The notes beneath the pieces are model-generated. The model saw nothing but the letters and a program-made list of their open reading frames with translations, searched no databases and was not told where the DNA came from. Position numbers and translations under genes: made by a program. This document shows positions 29,234 through 39,126 of a stretch of 64,000 bases of DNA, piece by piece. This DNA comes from Pseudobacteriovorax antillogorgiicola (lineage in GTDB: Bacteria; Bdellovibrionota_B; Oligoflexia; Oligoflexales; CAIYRB01), in NCBI GenBank assembly GCA_945862295.1, contig CAMAXT010000005.1, forward strand, positions 1-64,000, given 5' to 3'. Position 1 is the stretch's first letter; every line of letters begins with the position of its first letter.

Positions 29234-30865
29234 ATGAATTCCAGTCTTTTCTTTATTCCGTTTCTAGCGGCATTTGTCGCACTTGTAGGTACAGCAATTG
29301 GTGGCGGCTCTCAGGACAGTAAATGGGTGGGACACCTAGCATTGGGTATCGCGGCGTCCTTGATTGTCCTTTGGATTGCCTTAGACATTTCAAATTTCAA
29401 AAGATTTTTTAGTCGCAAAGGTGCCAAGTACGGTGCCGGTAGCGGTGTGGTTGTAATCTTGGGACTTGGAATCATTATCGGCCTAGCGGTACTGACATCT
29501 CGCCCCAGATTTAATAAAAGTTTAGACGTCACTCGCGATCAACTAAACACGCTATCAGAGCAATCGATCAAGGTCGCCGAAACGATTCGCGACACGAAAG
29601 CAACGATCAAGATCACAGCCTACTTTTCAGACGAGAACCTTGAGCAAACGTTTCGAGACCTGCTTTTTATGTTCGAAGCCCGAGGTTCTTCATTTACAGT
29701 TGAATATCTAAATCCTCAGAAAGAACCCACCAGAGCGATTGCGGACAAGATAACTGATCTGAATACTGTAATCGTTCGCCGTGAAAACCTTGAAACTCGT
29801 CTTAGTACCTTTAGTGAAGAGAAACTGACCAATGCTTTTGTAAATGTACTCAAAGATAAATCGAAGAAAGTTTACTTTACTAAAGGCCACGGTGAGGGTG
29901 CACTAAGAAGTGAGGAGGCGACTGGATTTAATTTTATCGTTCAGGAACTTGAAAATACCAAAATAGTCGTTGAAGACCTTTCGTTACTTGAAGCTGCGAA
30001 GGTTCCGGATGATGCCGATGCAGTGATTATTGCTGGGCCTAAGTATGATTTTAAAGAAGAAGAAACCCGTATCCTTGAAGACTTTTTAAAGCGTGGTGGT
30101 GCGGTCATGACTATGGTCAACGGCATCACGCCAGTTGAAACTCTTAACAAAATGCTTGAGAAGTTTGGTTTGGCATATAATAGCGACTTTTTAATTCTAG
30201 ATCCGGCTAGCCAACAAGCCCAGATGTACACGCAAAATTATACTATCGTGTCCGGATTTGATGAGTTTCATCCGATCTCACGCGACTTTGCCAGCCAGTC
30301 TCAGATTGCCCTGCCGATGCGAAGTGCGCGGACGATTCGCGAGATTACAGACAATCCGTTCCAGATGAAAATCACTCTTGCCGGTAAGACTTTTGAACAG
30401 CAAGTGCGGATCAAAGATGTGTTTGCGGCAGCTGATTTAACGGAAGTAAAAAGAGACCGCCTCGATGCAGGGGCCTTTCCCGTTATTGCTGTAGCTAGTG
30501 GAAAAATTCCTGGCCCTTCGACCGCCAATAACGAACAGAATCCCGACGATGTAAAAACCGATGCCACCTCTGATAATGCCGCAACAAAATCACCTGAAAC
30601 CCGTCTGATTGTTATGGGATCTGTGGAATTCGCCAACAATGCGAACATCACGTCTGCCGAGCAACGGGACATGTTTTTAAATATGACTAACTACTTACTT
30701 CAGGATGAGGACTTCATCTCTATCCGTCCGAAAGATATGTCGAAGACTGAGCTTGACATGAAGTCTCCCATTAGTCAGATCGTTTTCTTATTGATAGTGA
30801 TTGTCTATCCGTTGTTCTTCCTCGGCACAGGCACCCTTTACTGGTTGCGTAGGAGACGAGCATGA
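29234..30865 (+). CDS. Gldg family protein (GldG/ABC-type uncharacterised transport)
   Basis: RFNKSLDVTRDQLNTLSEQSIKVAETIRDTKATIKITAYFSDENLEQTFRDLL; start taken at internal ATG 29234. Confidence 0.88.
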   Translation: MNSSLFFIPFLAAFVALVGTAIGGGSQDSKWVGHLALGIAASLIVLWIALDISNFKRFFSRKGAKYGAGSGVVVILGLGIIIGLAVLTSRPRFNKSLDVTRDQLNTLSEQSIKVAETIRDTKATIKITAYFSDENLEQTFRDLLFMFEARGSSFTVEYLNPQKEPTRAIADKITDLNTVIVRRENLETRLSTFSEEKLTNAFVNVLKDKSKKVYFTKGHGEGALRSEEATGFNFIVQELENTKIVVEDLSLLEAAKVPDDADAVIIAGPKYDFKEEETRILEDFLKRGGAVMTMVNGITPVETLNKMLEKFGLAYNSDFLILDPASQQAQMYTQNYTIVSGFDEFHPISRDFASQSQIALPMRSARTIREITDNPFQMKITLAGKTFEQQVRIKDVFAAADLTEVKRDRLDAGAFPVIAVASGKIPGPSTANNEQNPDDVKTDATSDNAATKSPETRLIVMGSVEFANNANITSAEQRDMFLNMTNYLLQDEDFISIRPKDMSKTELDMKSPISQIVFLLIVIVYPLFFLGTGTLYWLRRRRA

Positions 30866-32265
30866 AAAACATTAAACTTATAGTGATTCTTACGGTCCTG
30901 CTTTTCGGCTTGGGTGGAATCGCAACCTGGGACGAATGGAAAACAAAGGAAGAAGAAAAAGAAACTAAGGGTAAAAACAAGCTGACTTTGATCACGCCTG
31001 ATCAAGTCACTGAGTTTGTCTACACTGCAAAACCCGAGGAAGTCGCTGCGGCAACCGATGGTGACATTCTTGAAATTAAATTGGCAAAGGTTGATGGTGT
31101 TTGGATGATAAACCATCCGATCGCACTCGCTGCCGATAGTCCTGCTGTAGAAAATTTGCTGAAGTCTGTTTCTGATTACAACTACACATCGGTAGTTTCA
31201 ACTGACAAAGCGACCTGGAAGAATTTTGGTTTAGAAAATTCGAGTGTAAAAATTAGATTGAAGACCCTTGATGGCGCAGAAACGACACTGTTTTTCGGCA
31301 GTAAAGCTCCTGTCGGCTACAATTCTTATCTAGCAACTTCAGCTTCAGATGATGTGCTGATGGGTAGTCAGCATATTGCTATTGCCGTGACTAAGACACT
31401 GCATGATCTTCGTAGCAAGGCGATGGTCAAAATTGATGAATCTCAAATTAAGTCTTTGGAATACAATTCCCTGAGCGGTACGGACGTTTCGCTGGTTAAA
31501 GACGGCAACTCTTATAAATTTGCTGCTGGCGGAGCGGAGCCGGACGTAGCCTACATTCGTGATTTTATCGATGACCTCAATTTCGTCAAAGCTGATAAGT
31601 TTATTGATAACCCCGATCCGGCGCTTGCTGAGAAATTTTCCAACCCGGAGATTTTAGTTCGACTGACCTTTGAAGGCAAACCAGATCTAAATCTTTCGTT
31701 TTTAAGCAGTGCTGACAAGATGTATGCCCGCATAGGTATGGGACCATCATTGATAGAACTCCCCGCAGAGTTTTCTAAAAACATTTTGAAAACCAATAAT
31801 GACTTTCGTAACCGACGAATTGTGCCTAGTGCCTTTATGTCAACTCTCTCAGGCGTCACAATCGATGGCGTTTTCTATAAAAAAATCACCGGAAGTTGGT
31901 TCACCGGTGACGAGATCGCGAAAGCAGAAGGCCCCGATGGCTCGACCAAGGCAAAAGAGTCCTCACATGTCCGGCCGTTTGTTGTAGACCTGGAGTTTGC
32001 TAAAACCGAAGACTTTTACCGGGCCGATCAGCCTGACTTCGTAAAATCACTTCTCGCCGCTCCTGTACATAGTGTTATTCTGGAGAGCGCTGCTGGGGAT
32101 CCAAAGAAAATTACTGTCGATCTCTACAAACATGAGTTAATCGACGACAAGTACTGGGTGAAAGTTTCTGGTGGCCCGTCAGGCTTCCTCGTTGCGAAAT
32201 CGCACTTTGAAAGCATTACACCTTCCGCAAAACCAGCGGAATTGCCAGTTGGACCTGAAGGCTGA
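30862..32265 (+). CDS. DUF4340 domain-containing protein
   Basis: N-terminal TM then repeated beta-rich segments; follows GldG by ATGA overlap as is usual for this family. Confidence 0.82.
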   Translation: MKNIKLIVILTVLLFGLGGIATWDEWKTKEEEKETKGKNKLTLITPDQVTEFVYTAKPEEVAAATDGDILEIKLAKVDGVWMINHPIALAADSPAVENLLKSVSDYNYTSVVSTDKATWKNFGLENSSVKIRLKTLDGAETTLFFGSKAPVGYNSYLATSASDDVLMGSQHIAIAVTKTLHDLRSKAMVKIDESQIKSLEYNSLSGTDVSLVKDGNSYKFAAGGAEPDVAYIRDFIDDLNFVKADKFIDNPDPALAEKFSNPEILVRLTFEGKPDLNLSFLSSADKMYARIGMGPSLIELPAEFSKNILKTNNDFRNRRIVPSAFMSTLSGVTIDGVFYKKITGSWFTGDEIAKAEGPDGSTKAKESSHVRPFVVDLEFAKTEDFYRADQPDFVKSLLAAPVHSVILESAAGDPKKITVDLYKHELIDDKYWVKVSGGPSGFLVAKSHFESITPSAKPAELPVGPEG

Positions 32266-32282
32266 CGCAATATTTAAGAGGG

Positions 32283-33110
32283 TCAGTAACCTGACGGTCC
32301 CCGCTCATCCTTGGCCTTTCTCGTTGTTCGTAGCAATGTCGGAAGGGTTAATCCGCAAAGAATTAAGATGATAAGGCTGATTAGTTGGGAGCTCGACATC
32401 CAATTGCCAAAGGGATGTCCACGGAAATCACCTCTAAAAAATTCGAGTATGAACCTCGCATTCGCGTATCCGACAATTGCAAAATAGCCAACCATCCCGT
32501 GTCCGAGTCGACTTTGGATTCTAGACAAGTTTAAAACTAACGGTACCGTCAGGGCTAAGACAACGAAGGTTTCCCAAAGTTGGACTGGGTATCTTGGTAG
32601 GTTGTCTTCCAGGTTAGGAAAGGTGACAGCCCACAAGAAACTTCCTGGAAAGTGGCCCCAGCTTTCGGGGACGAGACTACCGTAGTCATCGCCATTCAGA
32701 AAGCACCCAAGGCGTCCCACAGCTAGCGCAATCAGTCCACATGGTATCGCTATATCCAAAACATCTCGTAAGTTCAAACGCGCAAATTTCACGTAAATTA
32801 ACCCACCGAGAAACGTTCCCATCGCTCCCCCATAAAATGTCATTGATCCAAGCTGGGTGAGACCCTGGATCAACCCCGCAACCGAGTGCAGTTCCGGTTG
32901 TTCGATAACAATAGATAGGAAACGCGCACCGAAATATCCGCACAGATAGCCAATGATGTATAGATTTGAGATCTGTCTATTTTCTAGAGGATGCGCAAGG
33001 CGCAGATTAAGTCGGCAGAGCATGAAAAATGCTAAAACAGCTCCCAGCGCATACATGAAATGCCAGGACGGTATGACGATGGGGCCCCATTCAAAAAGGA
33101 TCGGGTACAT
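32283..33110 (-). CDS. lgt: Prolipoprotein diacylglyceryl transferase
   Basis: GGAMGTFLGGLIYVKF, AVGRLGCFLNGDDYG, RYPVQLWE, FILEFFRGD. Confidence 0.93.
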   Translation of the reverse strand: MYPILFEWGPIVIPSWHFMYALGAVLAFFMLCRLNLRLAHPLENRQISNLYIIGYLCGYFGARFLSIVIEQPELHSVAGLIQGLTQLGSMTFYGGAMGTFLGGLIYVKFARLNLRDVLDIAIPCGLIALAVGRLGCFLNGDDYGSLVPESWGHFPGSFLWAVTFPNLEDNLPRYPVQLWETFVVLALTVPLVLNLSRIQSRLGHGMVGYFAIVGYANARFILEFFRGDFRGHPFGNWMSSSQLISLIILILCGLTLPTLLRTTRKAKDERGPSGY

Positions 33111-33140
33111 GGGGCCTCCCAGGTCTACAAAGAAAACTGC

Positions 33141-34628
33141 TTAGTTTCGAGCAATCTCTAGCGAAGTCGAAATCAGATGGTCCATGACTGGACCCGGAAG
33201 AACTGTACCAAGCAAGACAACCAGAATCACGGCAACGCCGACCACGAGCGAAACGATGACTGAGTTCTTCGGTGCGAGAGGTGCAGCAACTTTTACAGGT
33301 TCACTCATGAACATCCGAACAATCACTCTTAAGTAGTAGTAAAGTGAAATTGAGCTACCAATGATACCGATAACTACCAAGCTGACTAAATTAGCTTTCA
33401 GAGCGGCATTGAAAACGAAGAACTTAGAGATGAATCCAACGGTAGGCGGCATACCTGCAAAAGCAAACATGAAGACAGCGAGTGCAAAGCATGCTTTGGG
33501 GTGTTTTGAAGCCATACCAGAGAGGTTATCAAGTGTGATGTTGTCGTTTTGGTCATTTTCAAGCCACATCAAGATTCCGAAGGAGCCGATCGAGATAATC
33601 GCATAACCGATGAGGTAGTAGAGGACAGCAGCGTAAGGGAATTCCCCACCAAGGTTTCCTATCGCACAGATTGCGACAGCCATGTAACCGCTGTGGGCAA
33701 TTGACGAATAAGCAAGCATACGTTTGAGGCTGTTTTGCACAAGAGCCATGACGTTGCCTGCAATCATCGAGATGACCGCAAGGAACATCAATGCCGGCAT
33801 CCAGACTTCATAAATAGAAGAAAGACCGCCGCCAAAAATACGCATGGCAACCAGGATGATCATGACTTTAACACTAGTAGCCATCAATGCAGTGATCCCG
33901 GTCGGAGCTGCTTCATATGCATCTGGTGCCCAGAGATGAAACGGAGCTAGTGCTAATTTAAAACCAAGCCCAACCATAGCGAAAAGTGCACCGAGTTGGA
34001 CCCAGTTATGGTCCGCCATTTTTGGAACAAGTTCGACGATTTCAGATAGGCGCATGGTGCCTGTAGCGCTGTAGAGAAGGCCGAAACCAAACATCAAGAG
34101 TGCAGTCGCGAAAGACCCGAGAACAAAGTACTTAATCGCGCCCTCTTGGCTTTTGCGAGTTGGATCTGTGTAACCGAGTAGAGCGTATAATCCGATAGAA
34201 GAAAGTTCGAGTCCAACAAACAGCGTAATCAAGTCTTCACTCGAAACCATGACTAACATACCGCTGATGACCATCTGATAGAGACTGGAGATCTCGCCGC
34301 GAAAGAACTTAGCCTTCAACCAAGTGTCTTTAAAAAGGATTGAAATGATAATTGCTATGACGAGAAGAGTTACTTGGCCGAACTGAGTTATCAATCCGGT
34401 GAGATAGTTTCCGGATAAGTAAGCCGTCTCGACTGAGTTTGGTGCCAGCAAAGCAGCAAGCAATGCGCCAATCAAAATTACGATCTGTAACCCGAAGACA
34501 GCGGTCTCAGAGCCAACTTTCTTGAACACCGATTGTAGCATTGCGGAGATTGCACCAAGGCAGAGTATTAGAACGGGCAGTGCCGAGATGTAAAAATCTA
34601 AGGTTACAGTTGGAAAACTAAAGTTCAA
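33141..34628 (-). CDS. nuoN: NADH-quinone oxidoreductase subunit N
   Basis: Proton-pump family; YALLGYTDPTRKSQEGAIKYFVLGSFATALLMFGFGLLY, APFHLWAPDAYEAAPTGITA. Confidence 0.94.
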   Translation of the reverse strand: MNFSFPTVTLDFYISALPVLILCLGAISAMLQSVFKKVGSETAVFGLQIVILIGALLAALLAPNSVETAYLSGNYLTGLITQFGQVTLLVIAIIISILFKDTWLKAKFFRGEISSLYQMVISGMLVMVSSEDLITLFVGLELSSIGLYALLGYTDPTRKSQEGAIKYFVLGSFATALLMFGFGLLYSATGTMRLSEIVELVPKMADHNWVQLGALFAMVGLGFKLALAPFHLWAPDAYEAAPTGITALMATSVKVMIILVAMRIFGGGLSSIYEVWMPALMFLAVISMIAGNVMALVQNSLKRMLAYSSIAHSGYMAVAICAIGNLGGEFPYAAVLYYLIGYAIISIGSFGILMWLENDQNDNITLDNLSGMASKHPKACFALAVFMFAFAGMPPTVGFISKFFVFNAALKANLVSLVVIGIIGSSISLYYYLRVIVRMFMSEPVKVAAPLAPKNSVIVSLVVGVAVILVVLLGTVLPGPVMDHLISTSLEIARN

Positions 34629-34630
34629 AA

Positions 34631-36220
34631 TTACTCTCCTGCGCTTTCAGCGCTTTGTTCTGACGACGCTACGTTCTCAATGTCTTTTGCTGGTTGTTCA
34701 GCGGCGACGAGACGGTATTGTTTATAGTTTTGTGCAAGGTGTTCAACTGACGGCCTGATTTTATCCAGGAATAAATTCGGATAGATACCCATTAGCACTG
34801 CCAAGATTGCTAGTGGTGTCAAGTAAGCGAATTCACGCGGAGACAAATCCTGAAGCTCTTGGTTTTCTTTTTTATCAAGTGGTCCGAATAGAATCTTGCG
34901 GCAAAGGTGCAGCATGTAAACAGCGCCGAGGAGTACGCCTAAACTCGCCGTGATACCGGCGATTGGAGATGATTGGAATGTTCCAAGAAGAATGAGGAAC
35001 TCGCCTACGAATCCGCCAGTGCCTGGTAGTCCAACCGAACTTAGAGTCGCGATGATAAGCATAAATGCAAACCAGGGCATGACTTTCGCTAAGCCGCCGA
35101 AATCTGCAAGCATTCGAGTGTGTCGACGTTCATAGATAATGCCGACCAAAAAGAACAATGCTCCGGTACTGATACCGTGGTTAATCATTTGATACACGGC
35201 GCCGGTCAACGCTTCGACTGAGATTTGGTTGCCGCCAGCGACTAAAGCAAAGCTGCCAATAACGACGAAACCTAAGTGCGATACCGAAGAGTATGCGACG
35301 AGTTTTTTAGCATCTTTTTGCATCCAGGCGGTTAGGGCACCGTAAATGATACCAATAACACCTAAAGACACGATGATAGGTGCGTAGGTTGCGACCGCTT
35401 CAGGAAATAGCGGGATTGCAAATCTTAGAAGGCCATAGGTACCAAGCTTTAGTAACACACCAGCCAAAATAACCGAACCAGCCGTTGGCGCTTCGGTGTG
35501 GGCGTCTGGTAGCCAAGTGTGAAACGGGAACAAGGGAACTTTGATAGCAAAAGCTAAAGCAAATGCACCAAACAACCAAAGCTGGGTCTCATAAAGTGGT
35601 GCCGTAGTGTAGAGGTCAAGAATGTTGGTCGAGTAAGTACCGGTCTTTTGGTAGTGCAGAAGATAGAGCACGATCGCCGCAGCGAGCATGAACAATGAAC
35701 CGACTACGGTGTAGATGATAAACTTGGTTGTCGCGTCGATGCGGTTTTTCCCACCCCAGATACCGATCATGAAATACATCGGGATAAGCATTGCTTCCCA
35801 GAAAATGTAAAAGAACACCATGTCAAAGGCGACTAGTGATCCAAGCATCCCGCATTCAAGGAACATAAATAGGGAAAGAAACGCTTTTTGTTTGCTTCCT
35901 TCAATGTGCCAAACAGAAAGCAGGATGAGCGGCGTTAGAAAGGTCGTCAAAATAAAAAGTAGAAGGTTTAGCCCGTCGACACCCATGATGTATTTGATAC
36001 CGAAGGAAGGGATCCAGGAATATTCTTCAACGAACTGCAAGCCAGGAGTCTGAGCATCGAAGTAATACCAAACATGAAGACTGAAAAGGAACGTTACTGC
36101 AGATCCGCCCATCGCAACCCAACGAGATATAGCGAGGTTGGGTGTAAACATGATGGCGACTGCTGTTAGCAGCGGCAGAAACGTCGTTAGGGTCAAGACA
36201 TGTGAATTAAAAAAATCCAT
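34631..36220 (-). CDS. nuoM: NADH-quinone oxidoreductase subunit M
   Basis: FGIKYIMGVDGLNLLLFILTTFLTPL, VPLFPFHTWLPDAHTEAPTAGSVILAGVLLKLGTYG. Confidence 0.95.
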   Translation of the reverse strand: MDFFNSHVLTLTTFLPLLTAVAIMFTPNLAISRWVAMGGSAVTFLFSLHVWYYFDAQTPGLQFVEEYSWIPSFGIKYIMGVDGLNLLLFILTTFLTPLILLSVWHIEGSKQKAFLSLFMFLECGMLGSLVAFDMVFFYIFWEAMLIPMYFMIGIWGGKNRIDATTKFIIYTVVGSLFMLAAAIVLYLLHYQKTGTYSTNILDLYTTAPLYETQLWLFGAFALAFAIKVPLFPFHTWLPDAHTEAPTAGSVILAGVLLKLGTYGLLRFAIPLFPEAVATYAPIIVSLGVIGIIYGALTAWMQKDAKKLVAYSSVSHLGFVVIGSFALVAGGNQISVEALTGAVYQMINHGISTGALFFLVGIIYERRHTRMLADFGGLAKVMPWFAFMLIIATLSSVGLPGTGGFVGEFLILLGTFQSSPIAGITASLGVLLGAVYMLHLCRKILFGPLDKKENQELQDLSPREFAYLTPLAILAVLMGIYPNLFLDKIRPSVEHLAQNYKQYRLVAAEQPAKDIENVASSEQSAESAGE

Positions 36221-36310
36221 TGGTACCTTTTCTTACAGTACTAAATATTTAGTATCAGCAGGTCCCGCATTACCGGGACAAGTCGCAAGCACCCTTGGTG
36301 CCACGACAAG

Positions 36311-38254
36311 TTAAAAGAGCAAAATCGTCAACAAACAGAAAATACCCAGCATCACTACCATTGCGTGCCGGTGTAAACTGCCCGACATACGGAAACTAGT
36401 TAAACCAGCGACTAGCATAAAAGCCTGACCAATGCCGTTTACGATGCCATCGATAATGACGGTGTCGACAATCTTCCAGAGAAACAGAGACATGTCTTTC
36501 AGCGGATCAACGATATATTTGAAATAGAACTCATCGACGTAATATTTGTTGGTAAGCACCTTATGAATGCCGGAAAAACTCTTTTTGAGTTTGATGGCAG
36601 TTGGTGATGGTCCGTTTTTGTAAAGCACAATGGCGAAGCCAGCTGAAAGGAACATGCCCAGTACCGATATGCCCATCAAACCAAGTTCGAGTGAATGCGA
36701 GTATGTTGCGGTTAAGTGCGGCCAATGTTCAGCAGCGGCAGCTGGTACATGAATGATCGGACTTAGATAATGTTCAAACAGCAAATGCGGCAAACCAGGA
36801 ATCACGTGTGGAACGTTGAGGTAACCTACAACTGCACTCAAGATCGCGAGTACAACAAGTGGCGCCCACATTACCGCGCTCGTCTCATGCAAATGCTCAC
36901 GTGTGTGGTGATCACTGCGATTAGGCCCATAAAATGTCAGCATCAGGAGTCGGGTCATGTAGAAGGCAGTGCAAACCGCCGCCATTGCGCCCATACCCCA
37001 GATCACAGGACCGCCGCCAATCCAAGCTTTCCATAGGATCTCATCTTTCGAGAAGAAACCAGCAAGTCCTGGGAAGCCGATAATTGCTAGTACACCAACC
37101 AACATCACAGCGTGTGTGATCGGCATGTATTTGCGTAAGCCGCCCATCTCTTGCATATCTTGTTTATGGTGCATGGCAACAATGACACTACCCGCTCCAA
37201 GGAATAGAAGTGCTTTAAAGCATGCGTGTGTGAATAAGTGGAAAACACCGCCAGCATATGCACCAACACCGCAAGCCAAAACCATATAACCAAGCTGACT
37301 GACGGTCGAGTAAGCGAGTACTTTCTTGATGTCGTTTTGCACGATCGCAATCGTTGCTGCAAAGAGAGCGGTAGCAGCTCCCACAGACGCCACAATCATC
37401 TGGGTATCCGGCGCTAAGAAGTACAAGAAGTTCAAGCGGGTCATCATATAGATACCTGCCGTAACCATTGTTGCTGCGTGGATAAGAGCTGAAACTGGTG
37501 TCGGACCTGCCATCGCATCTGGAAGCCAAACATATAGAGGAAGCTGAGCAGACTTACCGCAAGCTCCGATAAAGAGCGCGAGAGTGATCCAACTAACAGC
37601 TTCAAGCTGAGGACCAGTCAGAGCATTACCATTGATGATGATGTCTTTAAGTTCGCTGAACGAGACCGTGCCGAAGAATTTAAAGCACAGGAATACGCCG
37701 ATTAAGAATCCAATGTCACCGATCCTGTTTACTAGGAACGCTTTCATACCGGCAGCGGCGTTCGCATCGTCTTCGTACCAGTAGCCGATAAGGAGGTAAC
37801 TACAAAGGCCCACGCCTTCCCAACCGATAAACATGATCAAGAGATTGTCGCCGAGAACTAGGAGCAGCATCATGAATACGAAAAGATTTAAATAAGAGAA
37901 AAAGCGCCAAGTGGCTTTTTCCTCATGCATGTAGCCACCGGCATAGATGTGGATCAAACTTCCGATTCCCGTGATGATTAGCATCATCATGCCGGAGAGG
38001 CGGTCGAGAATGAATTGAAACGGGGCTTTAAACCCACCAGCTTCGAGCCAGTCGAAACCAAAGATTACCTGGCCTTCACCGCCAGCAGACATCATTTGCA
38101 TGTAGGCAGTGAGTGCGCAAGCAAATGAAGCGATAAGTGCGGATGCACCGACTATATGAGAGACAGTCTTTGATACTTTACGTAACAACAAACCGTTCAG
38201 AGCCGCACCAAGCAGAGGGAACAAGATCACGAGCCATAGCAACATCAGAAACAT
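36311..38254 (-). CDS. nuoL: NADH-quinone oxidoreductase subunit L
   Basis: FIGWEGVGLCSYLLIGYWYE, AFLVNRIGDIGFLIG, QLPLYVWLPDAMAGPTPVSALIHAATMVTAGIY. Confidence 0.95.
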   Translation of the reverse strand: MFLMLLWLVILFPLLGAALNGLLLRKVSKTVSHIVGASALIASFACALTAYMQMMSAGGEGQVIFGFDWLEAGGFKAPFQFILDRLSGMMMLIITGIGSLIHIYAGGYMHEEKATWRFFSYLNLFVFMMLLLVLGDNLLIMFIGWEGVGLCSYLLIGYWYEDDANAAAGMKAFLVNRIGDIGFLIGVFLCFKFFGTVSFSELKDIIINGNALTGPQLEAVSWITLALFIGACGKSAQLPLYVWLPDAMAGPTPVSALIHAATMVTAGIYMMTRLNFLYFLAPDTQMIVASVGAATALFAATIAIVQNDIKKVLAYSTVSQLGYMVLACGVGAYAGGVFHLFTHACFKALLFLGAGSVIVAMHHKQDMQEMGGLRKYMPITHAVMLVGVLAIIGFPGLAGFFSKDEILWKAWIGGGPVIWGMGAMAAVCTAFYMTRLLMLTFYGPNRSDHHTREHLHETSAVMWAPLVVLAILSAVVGYLNVPHVIPGLPHLLFEHYLSPIIHVPAAAAEHWPHLTATYSHSLELGLMGISVLGMFLSAGFAIVLYKNGPSPTAIKLKKSFSGIHKVLTNKYYVDEFYFKYIVDPLKDMSLFLWKIVDTVIIDGIVNGIGQAFMLVAGLTSFRMSGSLHRHAMVVMLGIFCLLTILLF

Positions 38255-38266
38255 TCCTCCGGAAAA

Positions 38267-38569
38267 TTATCCGCGCAGCACTCTCAGGAAATCGGTATCG
38301 ATCGTGCCGTATTTTCTATAAAGAGCGATAACCATAGCTAAACCGACCGCAGCTTCGCACGCCGCAACCGTAATAACGAAAAACACCATAACTTGGCCGT
38401 CGACGTTGCCAAGGGTTTGGGTAGCTGAAACAAAGACGAGGTTTACCGCATTCAGCATCAACTCAATCGACATCATGACCAGAATGAGATTCTTCCGGAA
38501 CAACACGCCAAATACGCCACAGCCAAACATGATCGTGGCGAGGATTAGATAGCTTTCACTGGTTGGCAT
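38267..38569 (-). CDS. nuoK: NADH-quinone oxidoreductase subunit K
   Basis: GVLFRKNLILVMMSIELMLNAVNLVFV, AACEAAVGLAMVIALYR. Confidence 0.94.
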   Translation of the reverse strand: MPTSESYLILATIMFGCGVFGVLFRKNLILVMMSIELMLNAVNLVFVSATQTLGNVDGQVMVFFVITVAACEAAVGLAMVIALYRKYGTIDTDFLRVLRG

Positions 38570-39113
38570 TTACAGTTCTCCTGCGGCCCGGTTTTGCAGC
38601 CTTGTCTTTTTTGGCGATGACAATACTAGCAACCATCGCTAACAAAATAAGGATTGAAGCCAATTCAAATGGCCATAAGTACTTAGTAAATAAAACCATT
38701 CCGACGACGTAAGTGTTTCCTCCGGCGGCGGCGATCGCTTCCGGTGTCATCTCTCCAACCGTGGCCATGGATGGAACGCGCGCAACAAGGAAAGCGATAA
38801 TGACAAAAGATAAGCCTGTGATTCCCATCATAACGATGTCAGGTATTGATACGCGGACCTTACCGTGACTTTCTTGTTCCAGATTGAGAAGCATGATTAC
38901 GAAGACAAATAAGACTACGATCGCACCGGCATATACCAATACTTGAATGGCAGCTACAAAGTGGGCCTCCATCATGGCGTAGATACCGGCGAGAAGAAAA
39001 AGATCAAACACCAGAAACACAGCGGACGTTACCGGGTTACGCGAACCAACAACCATTACCGAGCAAAAGGTAACGAGGGCCGCAAACACATAGAATAAAT
39101 GAAGTTGAGTCAT
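38556..39113 (-). CDS. nuoJ: NADH-quinone oxidoreductase subunit J
   Basis: HFVAAIQVLVYAGAIVVLFVFVIMLLNL. Confidence 0.94.
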   Translation of the reverse strand: MTQLHLFYVFAALVTFCSVMVVGSRNPVTSAVFLVFDLFLLAGIYAMMEAHFVAAIQVLVYAGAIVVLFVFVIMLLNLEQESHGKVRVSIPDIVMMGITGLSFVIIAFLVARVPSMATVGEMTPEAIAAAGGNTYVVGMVLFTKYLWPFELASILILLAMVASIVIAKKDKAAKPGRRRTVNANQ

Positions 39114-39126
39114 ATACGTTTCCCGA

